A DNA stretch of 64,000 nt from Luzula sylvatica (taxonomy: Eukaryota; Streptophyta; Magnoliopsida; Poales; Juncaceae): NCBI GenBank assembly GCA_946800325.1, contig OX326959.1:18382862-18446861 (forward strand), read 5' to 3'. The translations under genes and the position numbers were made by a program. This document shows, piece by piece, positions 21,647 to 34,319 of the stretch. Numbering within the stretch: position 1 is the stretch's first letter; the number at the start of each line of letters is the position of its first letter. The notes under the pieces are model-generated. The model ran no database searches. It was not told the DNA's origin and saw only the letters and a list, made by a program, of their open reading frames with translations.

Positions 21647-22650
21647 TGTAGGATATTATCCTCGGCTCCGGGCCCGCGCAGCGGAATGAAGGCCCGGTCC
21701 GATTCCCGAGATCACGTCACGACTTCGAGGGTACGATGCGAATAGAAGGATAGATCTATACCAGCGTGAAATTGATCACGCACGAAGGGTTGATCGCCGC
21801 CTTCTATCTCCTGTCACGTTGGTGACAATCCGCGCGTCCCATACCACGCGTCTTTCACCGTTCGTTGACCGTCTTCTCACTCCTTGAGTCGATCACAATC
21901 CAAGAGCCACAATTGTCGCTCCTCTACTTGTATCCACCGTGAGTCGCAAGACGTCGGTCGCGGATGCACCTGCCTAGACGATGCACCGGCGAACTTGCTC
22001 GATCTAATCGATTCTCTATTACTCTAGAAACTCCTTTCTCGATTTCTCTCTCTTCGCACCCTTTCACTCACTAAAGATCAAATCTGAATTTGCTCTTTTC
22101 TTGTGTATATTGGGCAGAATAATCAATTGCTTAGAATGATTCAACTGATTTCCATTCCTTAGTCAAGATGAGAGAGAAAATCCTATTTATACCTAAATAG
22201 GATAAGGATTAGCCAAAAGGCATGTATATCCAATATACACCCTTTCACACAGAAAACTGTATGAACCTGTTCAGTATTCTGTCCAGACGAAATTGATAAA
22301 TTTCTCTGACAGAAAATCAACCAACACGAAAGTTGTAGATAATCTTATTATCTACACAACCCAATTTGGCCCAGCCCAATTGGAGTTCGTATGCAAAAGT
22401 TATGACTGTTTTACTAACTGTATGTCATACTGTTGCACCCTTTCGGTATTTCACAGAAACGACACTTATACTTCGTTCATATGAAATATATTTCTATATG
22501 AAGGTTGTAGATAATCTCATTATCTATCTAACCCAATTTGAACCATTCTAATTGGATTTTCCCACTGAAAGTTATGGCCACGAATGTACGACTACATTCG
22601 TTTATCCTTGTGTACACTTTTACGGTTGATCCGAAACTGTATTTCTTTCA
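21647..22650 (-). repeat. LTR E, A-type, inserted within element 2
   Basis: It begins TGTAGGATATTATCC and ends ATTTCTTTCA on the plus strand, 1004 bp in all. Its sequence is much closer to LTR A than to its neighbours C and F, so it comes from a different and later insertion. On its right the element's polypurine tract and 3' internal sequence follow. On its left it cuts the 3' internal region of the outer element at ACTTAT. Confidence 0.85.
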
Positions 22651-22765
22651 GTCTCCCACTCAATTTCAGATCTACCTAAAAGGTACTCATGCATATCCAA
22701 TACGCACGATTTTAGAGAATATAGCTCACGTATCAAATACCAAGCTATGCATATCCAATACGCAC

Positions 22766-22771
22766 GATTTC
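22766..22771. other. Deletion junction in element 2
   Basis: Sequence equivalent to element 1 position about 17735 joins sequence equivalent to about 15028 at GATTT, which is present on both sides. About 2.7 kb, with reverse transcriptase and RNase H, is missing. The short shared sequence suggests microhomology-mediated loss. Confidence 0.6.
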
Positions 22772-24490
22772 GATCTATTATCATTAGCCACGATAAATTC
22801 GTATTTACCGGCTTATGATATAGCCTACTAAATCTACGAAAAATTCCTTTGTGTGTTCGACTTGCGTTCATCAATTCTTGATGAAGCCATGTCAACTTTC
22901 ATCGGTACAATGTTCATTTTCAGATCTCGAACTCTTTCGAGATTTATTCTACTCCCACTAGCCCGCATAGAGATAAATGGCACCAAGTTCCAAACTTGTG
23001 CGCATCTAGTCCTCCTCCAAGAAGGCATCTCTTCGAGCCACGAAAATCTCATTTTCGTTGGGACGTTAGAACTAATACCCTTTAGTTTCCTTAAGGATAA
23101 ACGAACAATTTCCAGATTTGGGATTGAGTTTAACCGAAACAAATTTCGAAATACACTCACATCCTCAAATCTGTACAAGTGACAACTTCGGAACCATTCC
23201 GATCCATATCTCATATGGCGTCTTTTGTACCGATTAGAAGGTTTATGGTCCATATCTCATATGCAACCATTCATTAGTGCCGCTGTCTCAAGGGCGTATC
23301 CCCAAAACATTTTTGGGAGATCCTATTGACTTATCATTTATCGAACCATGTCCAACATGCGTTCATTTCCTCTTTTCGGACACATCTCAATGTTCCGAAT
23401 AAAGGCAATCGTGAAACGATTCCACAATCATAAATGATCATCAATATTCATAACTCAAATATCGCCTCTTCGATCCTATCGAAAGGTTTAGCTCAAATAT
23501 TCGCCTTCTCGATCCTATCGAAAAGCTTTGATTTTCTTGCTTTGTTGATTTCGTATTTCGTTTTTGAAACTCTTTGAACCTTTCAAAAGTTTCCATTTCG
23601 GCACGCATTAAATAGATATTTTCATATCTACTTTAACCGTCCATAAACGTAACAAAATACCGATAGCCTCCTCTTGCCTCGGAACTTATCGGAACATTAC
23701 ATCTAAATGTAATTTCCAATAATTCGTTGGATCTTTCTCCAACCTTTGGAGAATGATGCCATTGTCGTCTTGCCTAATAAATAAGTATCGCATTAATCAA
23801 TCGAATCTAATTCGAATGATTCTAGCAATCCATCATATGGAATCTAGATACGCGAATCTCGTTTATATGGCCAAGACGGCAATGCCAAAAGAAGCAATCA
23901 ACTTCTAGGTTTAATCCTCCTCGGATTTCACCGTTCTTTGAGTCATTAGTTTGGACAACTCTTTGTCCGAACTCTCCATTTTGGAAAACATTTTCCCAAA
24001 ATACCCTTAGACATACATTTCTTTCGATCCCACCTTTTGAATTACAAGGACATCCACGCATCTTAATGCATTGGATTCCTCGGATACTCCAAGCATCTCC
24101 AATTCAATTTTAAATCGCATCAAATGCAATTTCGGGATCGACTTATCTATCGAATGCATATGATATTCGGTCACGAAGATCAAATCTCGTACCATCAACA
24201 CACGAGTGTTAATCAAAGACCCATAAGGCGTCTCAAAATTAACCTACTCTTTGAGCCGCATTGAGTCATTCAACGCGCTCTAGCTCTTGAAACTATTTCT
24301 TGAGCGTTGTGTTTTACTTTCATATACACCCGAATTCTCAAACAATTTTGAGAAATTTGCGTCTATACATGCCACCACAAGGCACGTATCATTGTTCGAT
24401 TCCTTCTTGAGTTTATCGAATCCGGCTTTCTCTAAAGCCAAAGCCTCGAGCCCCGAATCTACCATTTCCGTGTCCAACACGTTCCTTTAA
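22771..24490 (-). pseudogene. Degenerate gag-integrase of element 2
   Basis: This is the minus-strand counterpart of element 1 from about 13.3 to 15.0 kb. It keeps gag remnants (ALEKAGFDKL, CIDANFSKLFENSG), the integrase zinc-finger segment FWHCRLGHINE, the altered CDTYLLGK, core fragments, and the WGYALETA region. The longest open stretch is 139 codons (22834-23253), out of frame with the true polyprotein for much of its length. Stops equivalent to those of element 1 are present at 23793-23795 and 23633-23635. Pol after integrase is deleted. Confidence 0.8.
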
Positions 24491-25380
24491 GTCTAAGAAC
24501 TATTATTTGACTATCAAGGTTAATAACGGTAATTCCGGCCCAAAAGCCATCTATCATATCGATCTAATCGATATATTTGGTGTTGCTTGAAAACATAATT
24601 CTAAACGGATGATGAAGATTAACTCCTAACCGTGCGTACTTAATCTATATGCTTATATGATGAATATATGAATGTGTTATTTTTATCGAATCGATAACCC
24701 TCATACCGATACGGGACTCCAAGTCCATAACACTCAAGACCCATATTTTACGATCCTCCCATAAGTGACTATGGCCGACAAATGAGATCTCGATATTTTA
24801 GGTAGGATTATATCCAATCGCATCCAATGCGATTCTTGAACCGTTATAAGATTTCGGTGATGAATCGTATCCAATACAATCCCAGTTCCGTGTGTGCATC
24901 CTATCTATGCCCCGAACTCCAATCGGATTGGCTTGGACGGTTAAGTCACAACCATATCCATCGTATCGTTCAATTGAACTACTCACGTGCCCGACTATGG
25001 CCTGAAACCACGTGAATCCCCAATTAACGCTTACCACCCGCACCAATATATACAATAGTATGTGCCCGACTATGGCCTGAAACCACGCACTATGTCATAT
25101 CAATCTCGATGGTTGTGGATATGGAAGGCATTTCCATGACTTAAATATTATGAGGGATCATGCCATTGCATGTTTCTAAATTCGTGACATAATCCAATTA
25201 TATCACTATCACAAGATTTTCTATATGCATATGATTTTATTCGGGAGTCTAATTATTCTAAATAATTATCTAATAATATGCTAGTATGATTGATGCCGAT
25301 CAAATCGATATAAAGAACTCAAAATTCCAAGTTGTGTAGCCAAAGTTATCACGAAAACAAAATCAGCAACCAGAAACCAG

Positions 25381-25893
25381 TCCGTTGTAACGCAACATAG
25401 TCCGTTACAACGGACCTCCAGTATACTTGGCACTCCGTTACAACGGAAGTCCAGTCCGTTACAACGCTATTTATTTCGGAGTTTGGCCAAATTTTGCCAG
25501 AAACATGTCCGTTACAACGCAACATAGGTCCGTTACAACGCTATTTTCTGCAAACCTTCGTCCAAATTTCCAGAGACCAGTCCGTTACAACGCAACATAC
25601 AGTCCGTTGCAACGGACCAACTGCGTAGAGCTCCGTTACAACGGACCCAGTCCGTTACAACGGACTCCAATAGACATCCTTGGCATCCCCGCAACCTCGT
25701 ATCAGATACAAGGTCCGTTACAACGGACTCCAAGTCCGTTACAACGGAATAAGCAGTTTTCACGGTCCTCCTCACACCCCCGCATCCTATACAGGGTCCG
25801 TTGCAACGGACTCCAAGTCCGTTACAACGGAATATGTGTTTTTTCGAAAAATTCTCAATTTCCTGTATCTGCTACAGTGTCCGTTGCGAAAGA
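25381..25893. repeat. Cluster of about 15 TCCGTTACAACGGA palindromes
   Basis: The 14-base inverted repeat TCCGTT-AC-AACGGA or close variants (GC, GT centres; some copies ending CGC) starts at 25381, 25401, 25434, 25455, 25508, 25529, 25581, 25603, 25632, 25651, 25713, 25734, 25797 and 25818, with a cut copy near 25880. Copies tend to occur in pairs about 19-22 bases apart, separated by unrelated sequence. The cluster lies in the leader of element 2. Element 1 has just two copies at the equivalent place (about 12361-12395). Confidence 0.9.
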
Positions 25894-26604
25894 GCCCCAG
25901 ATGTTGCTCCTCTACTTGTATCTACCTTGACTCGTAAGACGTCGGTCGCGGGTGCAACTGCCTAGACGATGCACCGGCGAACTTGCTCGATTGATTGATT
26001 CTCTATACCGGAAAACACCTTTTCACGGTTTCTCTCTCTTTACACCCTTTCTCTCTCTAGAAAGTTGTCTCACAATTCTCTGGAATATTCTGAATTAATT
26101 AACTGAATGAACCACACCAGATGAGAGAGAAAAATCCTATTTATATTATATAGGATTAGGATTGGCCAAAAGACATGTATATCCAATATACACTCTTTCA
26201 CACAGAAAGTTGCATGTATCTGTCTAGTATTCTGTCCATACGAAATTGGTAAATTGCTCTGACAGAAAATCACCCAACACGAAAGTTGTAGATAATCTTA
26301 TTATCTACTCGACCCAATTTGGACTGGCCCAATAGGAGTTCGTATGCAAAAGTTATGACTGTTTTACTAACTGTATGTCATACTATTGCAGCCTTTCGGT
26401 ATTTCATAGAAACGACACTGATACTTCGTTCATATGAAATATATTTCAATATTAAGGTTGTAGATAATCTTATTATCTATCTAACCGAATTTGAACCATT
26501 CAAATTGGAATTTCCTACTGAAAGATATGACCACGAATGTACGCTTACATTCGTTTATCCTTGTGTACACTTTTACGGTTGATCCTGAAACTGTATTTCC
26601 TTCG
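25887..26604 (-). repeat. 5' LTR of element 2 (LTR F), truncated
   Basis: It aligns base for base in length with 20551-21268 of LTR C (718 bp each) and shares its private variants. The 345 bases nearest the internal region, and the primer site, are missing. The outer tip reads CCTTCG instead of CCTTCA and is followed by the AAATT target duplication. Confidence 0.85.
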
Positions 26605-26938
26605 AAATTACCCAACATGGAAGTTGTAGATAATCTTATTATAGACACAACCCAATTTTTCCCAGCCAAATTGGAGTTCGTATGCAAAAGTTATGACTGT
26701 TTTACTAACTGTATGTCATACTGTTGCACCCTTTCGGTATTTCACATAAACGACACTGATACTTCGTTCATATGAAATATATTTCTACATGAAGGTTATA
26801 GATAATCCAATTATCTATCTAACCCAATTTGAACCATTCAAATCGGATTTTCCCACTGACAGTTATGGCCACGAATGTACGCTTACATTCGTTCATCCAC
26901 GTGTACACTTTTACGGTTGATCCTGAAACTGTATTTTA
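26605..26938 (-). repeat. Solo LTR D, second part
   Basis: It continues LTR D from the point where element 2 entered (ACCCAACATGGAAGTTGTAG), after the duplicated target AAATT (26605-26609). It runs to CTGTATTTTA at about 26938, where satellite restarts, so a few terminal bases are missing or altered. Confidence 0.8.
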
Positions 26939-27925
26939 TAGGGAGATTTTTCCCACCTACCCCCCCCCCCCCCCTTTAGAGATTTTTACCCCCTCCCCCC
27001 CTTTGGATATTTTTACCCCCTACCCCCCCTTTGGACATTTTTACCCCCTACCCCCCCTTTGAAGATTTTTACCCCCCTACCCCCCCCTTTGGAGATTTTT
27101 ACCCCTACCCCCCCCCCCCCCCCCCCCCCCCCTTTGGAGATTTATACCCCTACGCCCCCTTTGGAGATTTTTACCCCTACCCCCCCTTTGGAGATCTTTA
27201 CCCCCTACCCCCCCTTGGGAGATTTTTACCCCCTACCACCCCTTCGGAGATTTTTACTCCCTACCCCCCCTTCCGATATTTTTACCCCCTACCCCCCCTT
27301 TGGATATTTTTACCCCTACCCCCCCTTTGGATATTTTTACACCCTACCCGCCCTTTGGAGATTTTTACCCCCTACCCCCCCTTTGGAGATTTTTTCCCCC
27401 TACCCCCCCTTTGGAGATTTTTACCCCCTACCCCCCCTTTGGAGATTTTTACCCCTACCCCCCTTTGGACATTTTTACCCCCTACCCCCCCCTTTGGAGA
27501 TTTTTACCCCCTATCCCCCCCCCCTTCGGAGATTTTTACTCCCAACCCCCCCCCCCCCCATTCCGAGATTCTTACCCCCCCCCCCCCCCCCTTATGGAGA
27601 TTTTTACCCCCTACCCCCCCTTTGGAGATTTTTACCCCCTACCCCCCCTTTGGATATTTTTACCCCCTACCCCCCCTTTGGAGATTTTTACCCCTACCCC
27701 CCGTTTGGAGATTTTTACCCCTACCCCCCCCTTTGGAGAATTTTACCCCGACCCCCCCTTTGGAGATCATTACCCCCTACCCCCACTTGGGAGATTTTTA
27801 CCCCCTACCACCCCATCGGAGATTTTTACTCCCTACCCCCCATTCCGAGATTCATACCCCCTACCCCCCCCCCCCCCCTCTGGAGATTTTTACCCCCTAC
27901 CCCCCTTTGGAGATTTTTACCCCCT

Positions 27926-27956
<31 letters not shown>

Positions 27957-28463
27957 TTTGGAGATTTTTACCCCCTACCCCCCCTTTGGAGATTTTTACC
28001 CCCTACCCCCCCTTTGGAGATTTTTACCCCCTAACCCCCCTTTGGATATTTTTACCCCCTACCCCCCCCTTTGGAGATTTTTACCCCCTACCCCCCCTTT
28101 GGAGATTTTTACCCCTAGCCCCCCTTTGGAGATTTTTACCCCCTACCCCCCCCTTTAGAGATTTTTACACCCTACCCCCCTCCCCCCCTTTGGATAATTT
28201 TACCCCCTACCCCCCCCCCCCCCCCCCCCCCCCTTTGGAGATTTTTACCCCTACCCCCCCTACCCCCCTACCCCCCCCCCCCCCTTTGGAGATTTTTACC
28301 CCCCTACCCCCCCCCCCCCCCCTTTGGAGATTTTTACTCCCTACCCCCCCCCCCCCCCTTTGGAGATTTTTACCCCCTACCCCCCCTTCGGAGATTTTTT
28401 TCTCCCTACCCCCCCTTCCGAGATTTTTACCCCCTACCCCCCCTTTGGATATTTTTACCCCCT

Positions 28464-28495
<32 letters not shown>

Positions 28496-31400
28496 TTTGG
28501 AGATTTTTACCCCCTACCCCCTCTTTGGAGATTTTTACCCCCTACCACCCCTTCGTAGATTTTTACTCCCTATCCCCCCTTCCGAGATTTTTACCCCCTA
28601 CCCCCCCTTTGGATATTTTTGCCCCCTACCCCCCCTTTGGATATTTTTCCACCCTACCCCCCCTTTGGAGATTTTTACCCCCTAACCCCCCTTTGGAGAT
28701 TTTTACCCCCTACCCCCCCTTTGGAGATTTTTACCCCCTCCCCCCCCTTGGGAGATTTTTACCCCCTACCCCCCCCTTGGGAGATTTTTACCCCCTACCC
28801 CCTTTCGATATTTTTACCCCCTACCCCCCCTTCGGAGATTTTTACCCCCTACCCCCCCTTTGGAGATTTTTACCCCCTACCCCCCCCCCTTCGGAGATTT
28901 TTACTCCCTACCCCCCCTTCCGAGATTTTTACCCCCTACCCCCCCCCCCCCCCCCCCTTTGGATATTTTTACCCCCTACCCCCCTACCCCCTACCCCCCC
29001 CCCCCCCCCCCCCCCCCCCCCCATTTGAAGATTTTTTCCCCCTACCCCCCCTTTGGAGATTTTTACCCCTACCCCCCTTTGTAGATTTTTACCCCCTACC
29101 CCCCCTTTAGAGATTTTTACCACCTACCCCCCCTTTGGAGATTTTTACCCCTACCCCCCCTTTGGAGATTTTTACCCCTACGCCCCCTTTGGAGATTTTT
29201 ACCCCCTACCCCCCCCCCCCCCATTGGATATTTTTACCCCTACCCCCCCTTTGGATATTTTTACACCCTACCCCCACTTTGGAGATTTTTACCCCCTACC
29301 CCCCCCCTTTGGAGATTTTTTCCCCCTACCCCCCCCCCCCCCCCCCCTTTGGAGATTTTTACCCCCTACCACCCCCCCCCTTTCCCAGATTTTTACTCCC
29401 TACCCCCCCCCCCCCCCCCCCCCCCCTTCCCAGATTTTTACCCCTACCCCCCATTGGAGATTTTTACCCCCTACCCCCCCTTTGGAGATTTTTACCCCTA
29501 CCCCCCCCTTTGGAGATTTTTACCCCTACCCCCCCCTTGGGAAATTTTAACCCCCTACCCCCCCTTTGGAGATTTTTACCCCCTACCCCCCCTTTGGAGA
29601 TTTTTACCCCCTAACCCCCTTTGGATATTTTTACCCCCTACCCCCCCTTTGGAGATTTTTACCACCTACCCCCCCCTTTGAAGATTTTTACCCCCTACCC
29701 CCCCTTTGGAGATTTTAACCCCCTACCCCCCCTTTGGATATTTTTACCCCCTACCCCCCCCCCCCTTTGGAGATTTTTACCCCTACCCCCCCTTTGGAGA
29801 TTTTTACCCCCTACCACCCCTTCGTAGATTTTTACTCCCTACCCCCCCTTCCGAGATTTTTACCCCCTACCCCCCCTTTGGATATTTTTGCCCCCTACCC
29901 CCCCTTTGGATATTTTTCCACCCTACCCCTCCTTTGGAGATTTTTACCCCCTAACCCCCCTTTGGAGATTTTTACCCCCTACCCCCCCCTTTGGAGATTT
30001 TTACCCCCTCCCCCCCCTTGGGTGATTTTTACCCCCTACCCCCCCTTGGGAGATTTTTACCCCCTACCCCCTTTCGATATTTTTACCCCCTACCACCCCT
30101 TCGGAGATTTTTACCCCCTACCCCCCCTTTGGAGATTTTTACCCCCTACCCCCCCCCCCCCCATTCGGAGATTTTTACTCCCTACCCCCCCTTCCGAGAT
30201 TTTTACCACCTACCCCCCCCCCCCCCCCCCCCCCCCTTTGAAGATTTTTTCCCCCTACCCCCCCTTTGGAGATTTTTACCCCTACCCCCCTTTGTAGATT
30301 TTTACCCCCTACCCCCCCTTTAGAGATTTTTACCACCTACCCCCCCTGTGGAGATTTTTACCCCTACCCCCCCTTTGGAGATTTTTACCCCTACGCCCCC
30401 TTTGGAGATTTTTACCCCTTACCCTCCCCATTGGATATTTTTACCCCTACCCCCCCTTTGGATATTTTTACACCCTACCCCCACTTTGGAGATTTTTACC
30501 CCCTACCCCCCCTTTGGAGATTTTTCCCCCTACCCCCCCCCCCCCCCCCCCCCCCCCCCTTTGGAGATTTTTACCCCCTACCACCCCCCCCCTTCCCAGA
30601 TTTTTACTCCCTACCCCCCCCCCCCCCCCTTCCCAGATTTTTACCCCTACCCCCCATTGGAGATTTTTACCCCCTACCCCCCCTTTGGAGATTTTTACCC
30701 CTACCCCCCCTTTGGAGATTTTTACCCCCTACCCCCCCTTGGGAAATTTTAAGCCCCTACCGCCCCTTTGGAGATTTTTACCCCCTACCCCCCCTTTGGA
30801 GATTTTTACCCCCTACCCCCCTTTGGAGATTTTTACCCCCTACCCCACCTTGGGAGATTTTTACCCCCTACCCCCCCCCCCCCCCTTCGGAGATTTTTAC
30901 TCCCGACCCCCCCCCACCCCACCCCCCCCCCCCCCCCCATTTGGAGATTTTAACACCCTACCCCCCTTTTGGAGATTTTTACCCCTTACCCCCCCCTTTG
31001 GAGATTTTTACCTCTACCCCCCCTTTGGAGATTTTTACCCCTACCCCCCCCCCCCCCCCCCCCCCCCCCTTTGGAGATTTTTACCCCTACCCCCCCTTTA
31101 GAGATTTTTTCCCCCTACCCCCCCTTTGATGATTTTTACCACCTACCCCCCTTTGAAGATTTTTACCCCCTACCCCCCCTTTGGAGATTTTTACCCCCTA
31201 CCCCCCCCCCCCCCCCCCCCCCCCCCCCCTTTGGAGATTTTTACCCCCTACCCCCCCTTTGGAGATTTTTACCCCCTACCGCCCCCTTTAGAGATTTTTA
31301 CCCCCTACCCCCCTTTGGAGATTTTTACCCCTACCCCCCCTTTGAAGATTTTTACCCCCTACCCCCTTTGGAGATTTTTACCCCCTACCCCCCCTTTGGA

Positions 31401-34133
31401 GATTTTTACCCCTACCCCCCCTTATGAGATTTTTACCCCCCTACCCCCCTTTAGATATTTTTACCCCCTACCCCCCCTTTGGAGATTTTTACCCCTACCC
31501 CCCCTTTGGAGATTTTTACCCCTACCCCCCCTTTGGAGATTTTTACCCCTACCCCCCTACCCCCCCTTGGGAGATTTTTACACCCTACGACCCCTTCAGA
31601 GATTTTTACTCCCTACCCCCCCTTCCGAGATTTTTACCCCCTACCCCCCCTTTGGATATTTTAGAGATTTTTACTCCCTACCCCCCCTTCCGAGATTTTT
31701 ACCCCCTACCCCCCCTTTGGATATTTTAACCCCTACCACCCCTTTGGATATTTTTACACCCTACCCCCCCCCCCCGCCCCCCCCCCCCTTTGGAGATTTT
31801 TACCCCCTACCCCCCCCCCCCCCCTTTGGAGATTTTTACCCCTACCCCCCCTTATGAGATTTTTACCCCCTACCCCCCCTTTCGAGATTTTTACCCCTAC
31901 CCCCCCTTTGGAGATTTTTACCCCTACCCCCCCTTTGGAGATCTTTACCCCCTACCCCCCCTTGGGAGATTTTTACACCCTACCACCCCTTGGGAGATTT
32001 TTACTCCCTACCCCCCCTTCCGAGATTTTTACCCCCTACCCCCCCCTTTCGAGATTTTTACACCCTACCCCCCATTTCGAGATTTTTACCCCTACCCCCC
32101 CTTTGGAGATTTTTACTCCCTACCCCCCCTTTGGATATTTTTACCCCTACCCCCCATTTGGAGATCTTTACCCCCTACCCCCCCTTGGGAGATTTTTACA
32201 CCCTACCCCCACTTGGGAGATTTTTACCCCCTACCACCCCATCGGAGATTTTTACTCCCTACCCCCCATTCCGAGATTCTTACCCCCTACCCCCCCCCCC
32301 CCCCCCCCCTCTGGAGATTTTTACCCCCTACCCCCCTTTGGAGATTTTTACCCCCTACCCCCCCCCCCCCCCCCCCCCCCCCCCCCTTTGGAGATTTTTA
32401 CCCCCTACCCCCCCTTTGGATATTTTTACCCCCTACCCCCCCCCTTTGGAGATTTTTACCCCCTACCCCCCCTTTGGAGATTTTTACCCCCTACCCCCCC
32501 TTTGGAGATTTTTACCCCTAGCCCCCCTTTGGAGATTTTTACCCCCTACCCCCCCTTTAGAGATTTTTACACCCTACCCCCCGTTTGGATATTTTTACCC
32601 CCTACCCCCCCCCCCTTTGGAGATTTTTACTCCCTACCCCGCCCCTCCCCCCCCCCCCCTTGGAGATTTTTACCTCCTACCCCCCCTTCGGAGATTTTTT
32701 TTCTCCCTACCCCCCCTTCCGAGATTTTTACCCCCTACCCCCCCTTTGGATATTTTTACCCCCTACCCCCCCCCCCCCCCCCCCCCCCCCTTTGGAGATT
32801 TTTACCCCCTACCCCCCCTTTGGAGATTTTTACCCCCTACCACCCCTTCGTAGATTTTTACTCCCTACCCCCCCCTTCCGAGATTTTTACCCCCTACCCC
32901 CCCTTTGGATATTTTTGCCCCCTACCCCTCCTTTGGATATTTTTACACCCTACCCCCCCTTTGGAGATTTTTACCCCCTACCCCCCCTTTGGAGATTTTT
33001 ACCCCCTACCCCCCCTTTGGAGATTTTTACCCCCTCCCCCCCCTTGGGAGATTTTTACCCCCTACCCCCCCTTGGGAGATTTTTACCCCCTACCCCCCTT
33101 TGGATATTTTTACCCCCTACCCCCCCTTTGGAGATTTTTACCCCCTACCCCCCCCCCCCCCCCCCCCCCCCCCTTCGGAGATTTTTACTCCCTACCCCCC
33201 TTTCCGAGATTTTTACTCCCTACCCCCCCCCCCCTTTGGAGATTTTTACCCCTACCCCCCTTTGGATATTTTTACCCCCTACCCCCCCTTTGGAGATTTT
33301 TACCACTACCCCCCCTTTGTAGATTTTTACCCCCTACCCCCCCTTTAGAGATTTTTACCACCTACCCCCCCTTTGGAGATTTTTACCCCTACCCGCCCTT
33401 TGGAGATTTTTACCCCTACGCCCCCTTTGGAGATTTTTACCCCCTACCCCCCCATTGGATATTTTTACCCCTACCCCCCCTTTGGATATTTTTACACCCT
33501 ACCCCCACTTTGGAGATTTTTACCCCCTACCCCCCCTTTGGAGATTTTTTCCCCCTACCCCCCCTTTGGAGATTTTTAACCCCTACCCCCCCCCCCCCTT
33601 CCCAGCTTTTTACCCCCTACCCCCCATTGGAGATTTTTACCCCTACCCCCCCTTTGGAGATTTTTACCCCTACCCCCCTTTGGAGATTTTTACCCCCTAC
33701 CCCCCCCCCCCCCCCCCCCCCCCCCCCCTTGGGAAATTTTAACCCCCTACCCCCCCTTTGGAGATTTTTACCCCCTACCCCCCCTTTGGAGATTTTTACC
33801 CCCTACCCCCCTTTGGATATTTTTACCCCCTACCCCCCCTTTGGAGATTTTTACCACCTACCCCCCCTTTGAAGATTTTTACCCCCTACCCCCGCCCTTT
33901 GGAGATTTTTACCCCCTACCCCCCCCCCCCCCCCCCCCCCTTTGGAGATTTTTACCCCTACCCCCCCTTGGGAGATTTTTACCCCCTACCCCCCCTTTAG
34001 AGATTTGTACCCCATGCCTCCCCATTGGATATTTTTACCCCCCCCTTTGGAGATTTTTACCCCCTACCCCCCCCCCCCCCCCCCCTTTGGAGATTTTTAC
34101 CCACTACCCCTCCTTTGGAGATTTTTACCCCCT

Positions 34134-34165
<32 letters not shown>

Positions 34166-34288
34166 TTGGGAGATTTTTACCCCCTACCCCCCCCCCCCCC
34201 CCCCCCCCCCCCTTTGGAGATTTTTACCCCCTACCCCCCCCTTCGGAGATTTTTACTCCCTACCCCCCCCTTCCGAGATTTTTACCCT

Positions 34289-34319
<31 letters not shown>

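Larger units (their letters stand above)
20206..26604 (-). mobile_element. Ty1/Copia element 2, nested and rearranged
   Basis: Outer LTRs C (20206-21268) and F (25887-26604) share family-specific sequence not found in LTR A. A 5-base target duplication flanks them, AAATC (20201-20205) and AAATT (26605-26609), inside solo LTR D. Between them, in plus-strand order, are the 3' internal region (21269-21646), a further LTR E (21647-22650) with its polypurine side (22651-22770), then gag/integrase remnants and leader (22771-25886). Reverse transcriptase and RNase H are gone. One deletion would explain this: it ran from just inside an element inserted at 21646, through that element, into the outer element's integrase region. 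A second deletion removed the end of LTR F and the primer site. Confidence 0.8.

Noticed and set aside
25427..25937. 167-codon frame across the palindrome cluster
   Set aside because: It encodes repeats of RYNG and similar motifs that merely translate the TCCGTTACAACGGA units, and it runs into LTR F on the non-coding strand.
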